DNA of 64,000 bases from Zonotrichia leucophrys gambelii. Taxonomy: Eukaryota; Chordata; Aves; Passeriformes; Passerellidae. The position numbers and the translations under genes are program-made. The stretch is from NCBI RefSeq assembly GCF_028769735.1, contig NC_088178.1, positions 18,116,357 through 18,180,356 on the forward strand, in the 5' to 3' direction. The notes beneath the pieces are model-generated. The model saw nothing but the letters and a program-made list of their open reading frames with translations. It was not told the DNA's origin and searched no databases. Below are positions 26,501 to 36,891 of this stretch, piece by piece (the stretch's first letter is position 1; every line of letters begins with the position of its first letter).

Positions 26501-29500
26501 TTTCCTTTCCATACCTGTGCATCCTAATTATTTTGTAGTGGCATCTGCATAAGACCCATAGTACTTTACTGTCAGTCTGGAGAATCCTTCTACTCAGAAA
26601 AACGTTTGTGAGTGTGTGTGTATCACAAACATTAAAGATTTCCCATCTGTTACATCTTTAACAATTTATATAAACTCCATTGTTGGAAAAAGAACCCAGA
26701 AATTACTGAAATACTTTCCACAACTCATTTAGCTAAAGGATGCAACAGCTATTGACATACTAACTGTGGATCAAGAGGGTTCTTGTAGTTATACCTCTAA
26801 TTCTGTCCTCTTAAACCTAGCAGGAGATTTGAATTAATTATACTGGCATCAATGATATAAACACACAATTCATCTTGAATCATTCAATAATCTTCAGTAA
26901 ATGATTAATACACTTTTAATCACAGAATACCTGGTATCTTGCCAGTCAATACTTCTCAGGAGCTTAAAAAGATGCATTACTGCAAGCTACAGTTCAGTTT
27001 CTGTTTTGTTAGATCCAACTAGAAATGTCTTGGGTTTATCTGGGAAAGCAAATTTAATGACTGAATTTTTCAAATCCAGGAGGAAATGATTGTGTAATAT
27101 TTTGTTGATTTTCTTCCAGCTAGATCTAATTGAATATAGAAAATGTATTGGTACTTTTATTACTAGAACCTTTATTAGGTCTGTCATATCCAAACTAAGT
27201 GAACTGTCTCTGAATTCGGGTTGAGCGTGTTATTGTTCTTTCTTTAGGGCATAACAACATTCTTTCATGGAAGTTTGGCAGCCATCCATCATCAATGCTC
27301 TCCTTGGAGGTTATCATGCATCATGGAAAAAGGGCCTGCCCTCTCCCTACCAACAATATTTCCCTTGAAGGAGAAAATGCCTCCTCTCCCCAGCTCTAAC
27401 TTTCTTTCTCTGACAAATACATAGTCCAGCAGAAAGTGGCAAGGACAACATAAAAATTCATATAGAGAGAGACAATTTCAGGAATTACTTCTCACAATTA
27501 ATAATCAATGTGTTCAGTCTATATAGGTTCAAAAGAACAAGGATAATATTGCCCTTTTTTTTCTTTCTTCTCCCCCTCTATGGACAGGACCCACAATGAG
27601 AGTGAATCATTAAGCAATCTCTGTGATTGTGATTTTTGTCATACAAAACCAGTTTAGCACTCAGCATTATTCTCACATGACTCATTTTCTCAGACAAGAG
27701 AAATAGTTATTTAAAAATTCTTCTGTTTGAGTAAAAGTGCTTCTTTAGAGCTCCACCAAATGTACTTGGGTGGGGAAGGGACCTGTATCATATATTTATT
27801 TAACAATGGTCACAGCTGTGCTAATATAGCAGAATATTAATCTGTATTCTTGCACTCAGAAAGGATTTTGGAACAGCAAGTTGCTTCTGAAAAGGGCATA
27901 TGCAACAAATATTAGCTGTAAATAAATAAAAAGTGGAGGAGCCTTCTAGGAAATATTTGTGTATGTAAATGCACTCACTCATGAAGAGTAGGAGGCCAGT
28001 CATGCTGTATTTATCTGGAGAAATCTATGCCATGCTAACCAAGTTCTTATTGAAAGATTTCACATGTTTATTTCTCTGAGCTCTAATACAAAAGCATAGA
28101 GGCCATGGAAAATACATTAGAATTTGTCAATTCCAGCAGGTTTTATTAAATTAGGAAGTTTCAGAAAGCTGTTGGGGGCTTGGTTGCTTGTTTTGCTCTC
28201 AGTGTGGTGTAACAGAGGGCTCTTTCTCAGGTTCAGTTGAGATATTGCTCTCTTAAATGAACAAATGGAAATTCAATATATAAAACCTTGTCATTTTATT
28301 TGTAAAGTTATATTTGCAAGTCTTATGCTCATCTGACACCTAGGAGAAGCTGCTTTTCTAAAGTCACCAACACAAGGAAATGTGACAATATTCCTTCAAC
28401 TAAGTCAGGTATGTATTGCCTGTGAAATAAGACCAAATATTTTCAGAATTAGATTGTAAAGACTTGTCACAAATCTTGCTCTGCTTTATATACTGCTTAA
28501 CTAAACTATTTTATCTAATAATTGCTTTTATTTACAAATTACAATATTCAGAAAATATTTTGTGACTTCTGGGAATACCTTTTGCACAGAAAAACTGAAC
28601 TTGTTTTCTAAATGATATGTAAAAATTAGTCACATTGTGTTGGGTTTTTTTGCTTCCCAGAGGAAAATCAATCCAATTCTTCCTGAGCTTGGAAGGATTA
28701 TTTACTTAAATGCTTGTTCAGTTTCAGCACTGTGCAATACTATGCATCTAAGAAAAAGGTCAGATTCAGATTTGGATCACAGATTTCAGTGAAACTCAAT
28801 CTATTAACAACACATTGTGATGACATTTATGCTGTGAGGGTGTTGTATAATGACTCCAAGTCCAACAAAATTAATTTGCAAATGTAAGTGCAGAGTTTGA
28901 CAGGCTAGAATACCCCTGTTTCAAACAGCGTGGCACTTTGATGTGACATATTCCTTGTGGATAGTCTGATGGGAAGAACAAGGCTGCTAGAGAAACCTGA
29001 TAGAAGTTTTACTGAATTTATTTCATCATACCTAAGAATCAGTTGATATAACTTGAACTATAATTTGCCTATTTTGAACTCATTCAATGAAACCTTCTTT
29101 ATCAGGGTCATTACTAATTGTAGGACCTGTGCTTATAGAAGAAAATAAATGCTGTGGAGCACAGCTGAGGTTTTCATTAATATCTGCAGCATGATAGAAA
29201 GGGTGGAAAATAGGGCAAATGATGGCCCTATCACCACTTTTTCCGACAGGACTTGTACAACAGGATGATTATTTGAGACAAGTAAAATTATACTGGTCTA
29301 AACATAGGATCTTTGCTCTACTTTTTGACAGACATAGCAACAAACTTTCTTTGAACTGTAGAGGAAGTGCCAAGATATAACCCTGTTAATTCTCTAGTTG
29401 ATGGGAAGATGTATCAATGAAAGAGTAGTTTGGATAATGGGAAATAGTCCATTTGAGATTTTTTAACAGTAGTAAAAAAGAAATCCAATTAAGGGATCTC

Positions 29501-31228
29501 AGTATTATAGTTCCTTATTTACAGATTTTTTTCTAGTTCTTAATATCTTTAGTTACTCCTTCATATTGTTTATTTTGAACATGATAATGTTTGATTAGAT
29601 GCTGCTGTATTTTACTTGGTACATTTGTGGACATCCTTTTTGTATTTAATTTTATTTACTGAATTATATAAGCCCAGTACAATGTGTTTAAGAGGATACT
29701 TCATCAACTACATGAATCATATTTTAGCTGTAGCTTTCCTATGTTAAAGGTGAATTGGTATATCTATCTATTATAATTCCTGATTTGGGAGGTTTGAGTA
29801 TTTTTAGTTTTCTCTGCAGGCATAGCCAGCACTTATTCTATTTTATTTTACTGTGTCTCCAACTACCTAATTCTCCAGCCAAGGTACTGTAGCTCAGAAG
29901 CAACAAGCTATCAACCCACCCTTGTCATTTCAATTTTTCACACATTTTCTTAAGCTATATGTTCTGTATCTCAGTGAACTCTTATCTCCCTGGTCCACTG
30001 CCACAGCTTTGTGGTATATAACAAAGCTTCATCTCTGAAATGTCAAAAAATAATGAAAATAGGAAAATCACAAAAGAAAAATTGGCTACAGCCAATTCTG
30101 TGGATCCAAAGCTCTTAGGCTTGTGTTCATCAGCAAACCTTAAGTGAGGCAGCTTTTTCTGCCACCTGCACTGCAGCTCTGCTGTCACTTGGCAGTCAGG
30201 TGCTACCAAGCAATGAGCACTTCCAGAGGAATTTTTCTGTGCCAGTATTCTCTATCAGCTGGAAGAAAGACTGTACATCAACAGGAGATCTCTCTTCTTT
30301 TTCAGCTTTTACACAATTTTCTGAGATTGTGGACAAAGTTACAGGAAAAGGTGACATAAGAACATGTAGTACTTATAAAAGAGGGACTGTAGGTGGGATT
30401 AGGAGATTTATATGGAGCTTGAAAATTTCTCAGGAAGGTCATTGTGGGTGTAATCCTCACTTTGATTACTACATTTCATCAAAATTTCAGTCATCTATTC
30501 CTTTTAAAAGGTATCATGTTCCTTCCACTTGGAGATGTGATTCTTCCCCTGGGATGAACTGATGACTAGCATTTCATCAGTAATAAACAAAAAATCTTCA
30601 GTATCTCTTGATGTTAAAACAAATCAGTGTTAAGGGGAAAAAAATGCAAGAAGGGAGAACAATGGATGATGTTGTTCCCATTTAGTAGATGGATTGAAAC
30701 TGAAAAGCTGCAGAAAGAAAGGAAGGACTCAAATATATTTCCCACCCTAAAGGCTGAAAAGAGTGAAGAAATATAGGCCCATTCCAGCAGAATGAGGAAA
30801 AGTAATAATTTTCTTCATAAAAATAAACCAGCATTTATCTGCAGAGTGATGTGAGACATTTGACCATTATCTTATCAGAGCAGCAAGGCAGTTATCAGTA
30901 TGGCAAAAGATCTAATTGTGAGAATTCTGAAACTAAAAAAGAAAAATATCTAGAATAAAAACTACTGCTAAAAGGCATCAGTACCCCCCCACCCTGCATA
31001 TGCATCTATGCAGGTCTTCCCATGCAGTTCTAAACATGACATATACTTTATGAAAAAAGCCCAAACAAACCACATTAAATTTTGAATAAAATTATGGACA
31101 ATGCAATGAAACCACATTAAGTTCACCGTCACATCCTTACAGCTTTGTGGATATGACACTGGCTGTTCAGTGCCTTTTCCTCTCTAGTGCCATGTGTCAT
31201 CGTGATCAATTAATAACTTCAGATGGAC
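23581..31228. other. Unique AT-rich non-coding DNA
   Basis: No gene is supported. A TAAT-rich block at about 24120-24480 resembles conserved non-coding sequence by composition only. Open frames at 25404-25703, 25892-26194 and 30200-30562 are unrelated to known families and look incidental. Confidence 0.5.
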
Positions 31229-31252
31229 CACACACACACACACACACACACA
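31229..31252 (+). repeat. (CA)12 microsatellite
   Basis: Twelve uninterrupted CA units. A standard dinucleotide microsatellite that is likely polymorphic. Confidence 0.97.
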
Positions 31253-34020
31253 TGTGCATTTTGGGCAACCTGAAGTTCCAGCTACTGTGCCATGTAGATT
31301 GTGGCTCACTCCCAAATCTCTGACCCCTGATGTTGCAATTTCAGTGCATGCTGCCAGAATTATTGGATGGACAGTGTGAAGGGCATGTTCTCAACACATA
31401 AATGTCTGCCAAAATAAGAGCAGTAAAATGGAATTTAGTCCATCCTTTCAAGTGTAATAGAAGCCAATAAAACCTGAAAAAATTAGTTAGTTAATGCAGC
31501 ACCAGAAATAGCAATTTTAGTGAATCAGAAAGAAATCCTCCCCCCACCCCCCCCACAAAAAAAAAGAAAATTTATTGAACTGATAGAGCTACAGAATAGA
31601 AAATCTTGACCTCCAACATTTTCATATTTTGAGTATGTTAATGCATAAATACTAATCAAAGGACCAACTGACTATTTGTAGAAAAATAAAATTAATGATG
31701 CCAAATCAAAGTGCCAGCAACTACGCGTAAATGACCCTACCTCACCACTGCATGATGAAAAAAGATTAAAATTACACCAGCACAGTGGTTTGGTGGCCAG
31801 CCTTTGAAGCTGAAAGCTCAAAAACATTTAAGCAGAGATTACCGCAGATGTTTTGTGGTTGGAGTATCAGAGAGATTTACTTTCTTTAGCAGCCTTATCT
31901 AGAATCATCTCCTTCCTGAAGTGGAAAGCAATGAAATGCTGGGTAAACACATAGAGAGTTTTGGGGTTTTTTCAGTTAAACATTTACCTTGCCCTTTTTG
32001 TGAAGGTTTCAATAGATTCAGTATGATATTGAAAAGTATGAGTCTGGGTCTTGTGTGCATATGTAGGGAAATTTGAATCCTGAGTCATACCTTACTTGAA
32101 AATGCTTTTTGGAAGCTTCATATATATTCATTTAATCTTCTCTTCCTGTCTGCTTTAGTCCTCACTCTCCTGGGTCTCTGCATCTGATTACAAATCCATT
32201 TTCTCCCCAAAACACCAAATCCTATTTAGAACATATTCAGGACACAGCTCCTGAGTTTGAAGCAATCTGTCATTTTTATGAGGAGTTTTGACTGATTTTT
32301 ATGGGAAGCCTAAGGGACAAATGGCATGCAGCATGCCAGAGTGGAGTGATTAGCCTGCCAAACTTGGAATCTCTAGCAAACACCCATTGCTGTTCTAATT
32401 AACTTACTACATTCACCATTTGCATAAATAAATTGCTTAATTGATGCTTCCTGAATGCCATGACTTTGCACAAATTTTGCGAGACCAGAAATATCCATGA
32501 AGGCCTTGCAAATTGTACAGCTTTTATAAACAATTTCTTCCTTTTATGGGATCCTCATTCATAAAGCATTTACTAGTGTTATTTTATATTTATATAGGAT
32601 CTTTTTTTTGTTGTTGAATTAGGAGTTTTATAAATAAGATTGAAATGCCATGCCTTTCAAAATTTGTTTTTGTGATGAACAGGTCAGTTGTTCTTTAAGG
32701 AGTCAGCCAAGGTATGGCATTCATTCCTCATTAGTGAGTATCTTTCTAAGACTTCACAGGAACCTCTTAAAGAATTTAATGGACACTATAAAGAGATGCA
32801 GCTGATTTTCTGCATTTTTCATGAGAAACAGAAAGACAAGGGAATTGTCAAGTCTACAAAAACAACATTAGAAGTTAAATTTTAGTGGAACAACCATAAA
32901 TAGAGTACAACATAATTGGGAAAGGAAAATCTCATTTGTGAAAATCACACTGCATCCACCCTGCTAAGACTAATACCATAAAAAAATCCTCCAGTGTGAA
33001 AAAAAAATAAAAAAAGATAAAAATAGTGAAGGAAGAGTTTTGAAAATATCCTGGGCACACCCTGTCTTACTCAATATTTCTTTTGCTCTGGGAATAGCTT
33101 ATACTACAAAAATAACACATCCTGAAGTAATTGCTCACTTACAATTAAGAACAAAGCAGCTGGGGAAAGAATCCTTTAGTCACAGGAGAAATCAAGATGA
33201 GTAAATGTAATAAAATAAAATATCCCCATGCCTGAAAATAGGTTTCATAAAAGCTAGACAAATGGGGAGATTAGGCTCAGCTTCCACGCTTAACCATCTG
33301 CAAGCAATTTCATATATGTGGGTGACTTCACCATTCAGTACCTAACCTGGCAAGATCAGGCCAGAATGACTTCTCTTCCAAAACCCAGATAAACAGATCA
33401 TAATATTTCAGAGTGTTTCATCAATTCAAAAAGATGACTTAAATTACAATGACTATAGCTAAAGTAAATTGTGCAAGGTACCTCCAAACCCAGTGCATGA
33501 AGAAATGCAACTCACACTGTTTACTTATTCCTCCAGGATAACACTGGTGGGGGGAGAAAAATTCAGAGTTAAAGTGTTTTGTGTAAGCAATTTCCCACTG
33601 AACAGAAGTGTCTGTGTCACTCATCTACTTGGTGAAAAAGCTGTGCCATGATATTCACAACTCTCGACCAAACAGAAAAACTTTAAATTATGGACATTTT
33701 TGGACTGTGATGAAGCAATCCCAGCAGTCCAGGAAAGCTTGGTCATCTATCTTCCAGATCTGTAACTTCTCTCCCCACACTTTGCTGTCCTCTAGAAGCC
33801 TTTGAAATAAGTTTGGAATCAAATCTTGATAGTTGATGCTATCTCAAGGCACTCTTCAAGTATGTCAAAGACAATACAAATCTGCTGTACCAAATTTCAC
33901 ACAGAACAGCACTCAGTCTGGGATCAGTACATGGTTTGATACCAGCCCTGTGTCATTTTGTATGCAAACACAGATGATAGTTCAAAAACAACACACATGA
34001 ATTAAACTGGAGACGACTCC
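31253..34020. other. Unique AT-rich non-coding DNA
   Basis: No gene was seen. A homeodomain-motif-rich patch lies at about 32390-32600. A C-rich tract at 31538 is listed separately. Confidence 0.5.
31538..31556 (-). repeat. C-rich tract (G-rich on minus strand)
   Basis: CC-T-C6-A-C8-A on the plus strand, followed by an A-rich run. On the minus strand this is two long G runs, of 8 and 6, plus GG. Intramolecular G-quadruplex formation is conceivable. No gene lies nearby. Confidence 0.8.
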
Positions 34021-34047
34021 TTGATTAATCAAAACTTGATTAATCAA
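34021..34047. repeat. Tandem pair of 12-bp palindromes
   Basis: TTGATTAATCAA occurs twice, at 34021-34032 and 34036-34047, separated by AAC, giving a 15-bp period. Each copy is a perfect palindrome made of two GATTA/TAATC half-sites. It could be a paired homeodomain binding element or simply a short tandem duplication. The sequence alone does not decide. Confidence 0.9.
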
Positions 34048-34899
34048 AATAAAACATTTCTAGAGTTTAAGCACATGAGATTTTTGTTTGTTGGGAAAAC
34101 TGCTGTAATTCTGTTTAATAGAAGTCACAACACAAAAGATATTAGTTCTTTTAAATCATCTTGGTAGTCATTCAAGCTGATCTGGTTGACTTGGCCCAGC
34201 AGTTGTGTGGAAACTCCTATGCAGACTATTTATGGTGAAGGAATGCCAGCTGAAGAAGTAATTTCTTAAACTTACACATCAAGTAGATGAGCTGTGCACA
34301 CTATTCGTGTGTCATCAAGGCCTGGCAATCAGCAAGGCTGAGTGAAGCTCATCAGTTCTCTCAAATGCTCTGGGTTGGGTATTATGCATAAAAGTCCTTC
34401 CTTACTTTCATTGTCTTGTACTTTAATAATGATGTCTGATAATGTCAGGATGTTTCTAAAAAATGCTGTTCCCTTTATACCTTTAAACCTCTCTCCCGTC
34501 ATGTTACTGTTCACTGTCTTTGCATTGGATCATTTGCAAATGAATCTGTGCAAGAGAAAGCTTCAGGTCTACAACTTTACATAAAAGAAAAAATTAATTT
34601 TAAAAAATTTAACTATAATGCATTTTAAGATTTTTTGCCACTAATGAAAAGCAAAATAGGAATCTTGAGAGGGAAGTGTCTGTGTTTTTAATATCAAATG
34701 CTGATTTTATCACCCCATAAAATGTGTTGAACACAAAGTATAGTGAAAAAAAATCTCCTTAGAAACAAAAGCTAGAACTAATTAACATGATTGTCTACTT
34801 CATGAGGATAGAAATTCCCACAGGCTACCAAAGCAGTTACAAACTTATTTAATTCTGAAACAAAACAAAAAATAAATCTCAACATTTTCTGCAGCTTTT
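34048..34899. other. Unique AT-rich non-coding DNA
   Basis: No gene, RNA or repeat was recognised. Two short overlapping open frames at 34329-34584 on opposite strands are not convincing. Confidence 0.55.
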
Positions 34900-35327
34900 T
34901 CTACCGTATATCAGAGCTGCAGTGCATCTCTCCAGAGTTTTGAAATGCCACTGGCATTCCCCTCATTTTCTGTTACTCTGTATTTGTATTGACACCACCA
35001 AGTACAAGGGACTGTCAGGCCCTCACCACAGGCCAGTGTCCCCTGTAGGGTGTCAGTGTGGATGGCACTGTGTGCTGCCACCATGTGCTGTGTGGACTGC
35101 AGAGCCCTGTTGTGCTCAGCCCCCTCCAGCTCGAGTGTTGTTCCAGGACAGATCCCAAGCAGACACATACCTGCCTGCATCCTTTATCTGTCCCCAGAGC
35201 CAGACCAACAACCCTGCTTGAATGACGGCCCCTGAGGGAGGCAATGTCACCCAGGGAGAGGCCTTAGTCACTGGAACAGGCCCGGTGGATGGCCCTGGAT
35301 GGACTCCTGCTCCTCTGATGATGGCTG
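34900..35327. other. GC-richer island upstream of minisatellite
   Basis: Composition rises sharply compared with the flanks. Open frames of 60-99 codons exist on both strands over the same bases, which is expected of GC-rich non-coding DNA. Nothing was recognised as a protein domain. It may be the body of an old element that contains the minisatellite, but no terminal repeats were found. Confidence 0.4.
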
Positions 35328-35509
35328 CACCAAGCACAAAGTGAGAATCTCAGTGATGGAATCACCAAGCACAAAGTGAGTATTTCTGTAATGAAATCAC
35401 CAAGCACTAGGTGAGAATTTCAGCGATGGAGTCACCAAGCACTAGGTGAGAATCTCAGTAATGGAATCACCAAGCACTAGGTGGGATCCACCAGGGATCA
35501 CCAAGCACC
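35328..35509 (+). repeat. 35-bp minisatellite, direct part
   Basis: Units start with CACCAAGCAC at 35328, 35363, 35398, 35433 and 35468, an exact 35-bp period. A shortened unit follows, with the next start at 35499. Units differ by a few substitutions, notably ACAAAGTGAG in the first two and ACTAGGTGAG in later ones. Each contains an AGGTGA or AAGTGA word. Confidence 0.93.
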
Positions 35510-35510
35510 A

Positions 35511-35563
35511 CGACATCCACTGGGGAAATTCATCTCCGAGATTGTCACCTAGTGCTGGGTGAT
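35511..35563 (-). repeat. Inverted minisatellite unit with right-edge flank
   Basis: This segment is the reverse complement of 35611-35663 at about 47 of 53 positions. It includes not only one 35-bp unit but also 18 bp of the sequence that follows the array. It is therefore a fold-back copy of the right edge of the array inserted in the middle. Confidence 0.85.
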
Positions 35564-35608
35564 TTCAGCAATGGAATCACCCAGCACTAGGTGACAATCT
35601 CAGAGATG
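35531..35608. repeat. Strong inverted repeat (hairpin)
   Basis: Arms 35531-35563 and 35576-35608 are 33 nt each with a single mismatch, separated by a 12-nt loop (TTCAGCAATGGA). The inner 20 nt of each arm are perfectly complementary. It arises because an inverted unit abuts a direct unit. It could extrude as a cruciform or form a stable hairpin in RNA. Confidence 0.93.
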
Positions 35609-35645
35609 GAATCATCCAGCACTAGGTGACAATCTCAGAGATGAA
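35576..35645 (+). repeat. 35-bp minisatellite, last two direct units
   Basis: Two units of 35 bp (35576 and 35611) with the core CACTAGGTGACAATCTCAGA. They resume direct orientation after the inverted unit and differ from the first block at a few positions. Confidence 0.92.
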
Positions 35646-35663
35646 TTTCCCTGATGGATGTTG

Positions 35664-36877
35664 CGGTACAGTCACGGGGCCTGCACAGCCCCGCTGGGCC
35701 CGCGCGCACAACTGGGGCAGCAGGAAGGGCCTGGGCTGCTCTGGGCTCACACCTCCCTCTGTCTCCACCTGCAGACACTTGACGACTCTCCAGTCTCTCT
35801 TTTGGTTCTTATAATGGATTTAATAAAGGAAGTGCTGACACAATCTTCGCTACGGCAGCATAAGTCCTCCCCTCCAATAAGGAGGAAAAGTGCGAATATA
35901 AAAATGGCTTTCTTTGTTCAAAACAGAACAAACCAGATGGTTTCCCAGACTATAGTGGCTAAAAACTCTTTCATGGATTCCAGTGTGTACAGTATAATAA
36001 AAGTGTTCAGGGGCCTCTAACTTTGTACAAGGTATTTTATTGTCTTTGTTCACTGGTCTGGATATTTGCCATGACAGTAATTGAACCTTGAAAAATATAT
36101 ATTCCTTTAAAGCATATTATACTGCAGTTTTTAAGGAATTGCTAGTACAGTGTAATGTAAAAGGATTTTCATTATTTAATGCTTTGGGACAATTAGTGCA
36201 GTTGAATAAATAAAACTATTTTATATATAAAATGTGTATTGAATTCAGCACTATCACTTCTCAGAGCAACATTAAGCATAACCAATATTTTCTAAACTAC
36301 GAAAAGTTTGTATGTAAGGAATGGATTTCTATGCATTGGAATTTTTTTTACTAATGTTTGTACACTGTATACTAGCATATTAGCAGCAGAAAAAAATATA
36401 CTTTCTACTAATTATATTCCTGAAGGTTAGATACCACATCAGGATTAAGCTGATAAAGAATTATCAGTATCTAAAAAACTGTAAAGGAAACCCTGCTCAA
36501 GAGAAAGTTCAAAGGCATTCTTGTAAACTTTTACCCAGAGGAACCGCACCACTGAAGCTTTTTAACTAGGGAGTGCTGTGAGTAATCACCATACTGGCCC
36601 CAGATACACATTTTCTTCCCCAAAACAGTAATAAGGAAGAAAAGATAAACACCTCAGTGGCGCAAGGGGAAGCTTTTAGCAATCCCAGGTGTGCAGAGTT
36701 TATAAGTAAGAACAAAAAAAAAAAAGGGAAAATGTGAGTAACTATCACTTTACTCCTTTAAAATTAAATTAGGCGATGTATCAGTGGAGTTTAGGGAATA
36801 AGAACAATTTTGAGGAATGTGCAAAACCACAAGATTTCTTCAATCTGCAATTTTCGTGGAACAGTAAAATGTGTGTT
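35664..36877. other. GC-rich edge, then AT-rich unique DNA
   Basis: 35664-35790 is GC-rich with a small CpG cluster (GCCCGCGCGCAC near 35698). After about 35810 it returns to AT-rich non-coding DNA. No gene is supported. The 120-codon frame at 35658-36020 overlaps other frames and shows no domain. Confidence 0.5.
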
Positions 36878-36891
36878 AAAAAAAAAAAAAA
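36878..36891 (+). repeat. Poly-A (14)
   Basis: Uninterrupted run of 14 A. No retroposed copy is recognisable upstream. Confidence 0.92.

Noticed and set aside
27230..27260. Acceptor-like TTGTTCTTTCTTTAG
   Set aside because: No donor was found at a sensible distance downstream with an open frame, and such acceptor matches are common.
30144..30562. Two overlapping plus-strand frames of 71 and 120 codons
   Set aside because: No recognisable protein. There is a pyrimidine-rich acceptor-like site near 30305 but no convincing donor downstream.
34900..35327. Possible coding region in the GC island
   Set aside because: Frames are open on both strands over the same bases and none resembles a known protein. 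This is consistent with GC-rich non-coding DNA.
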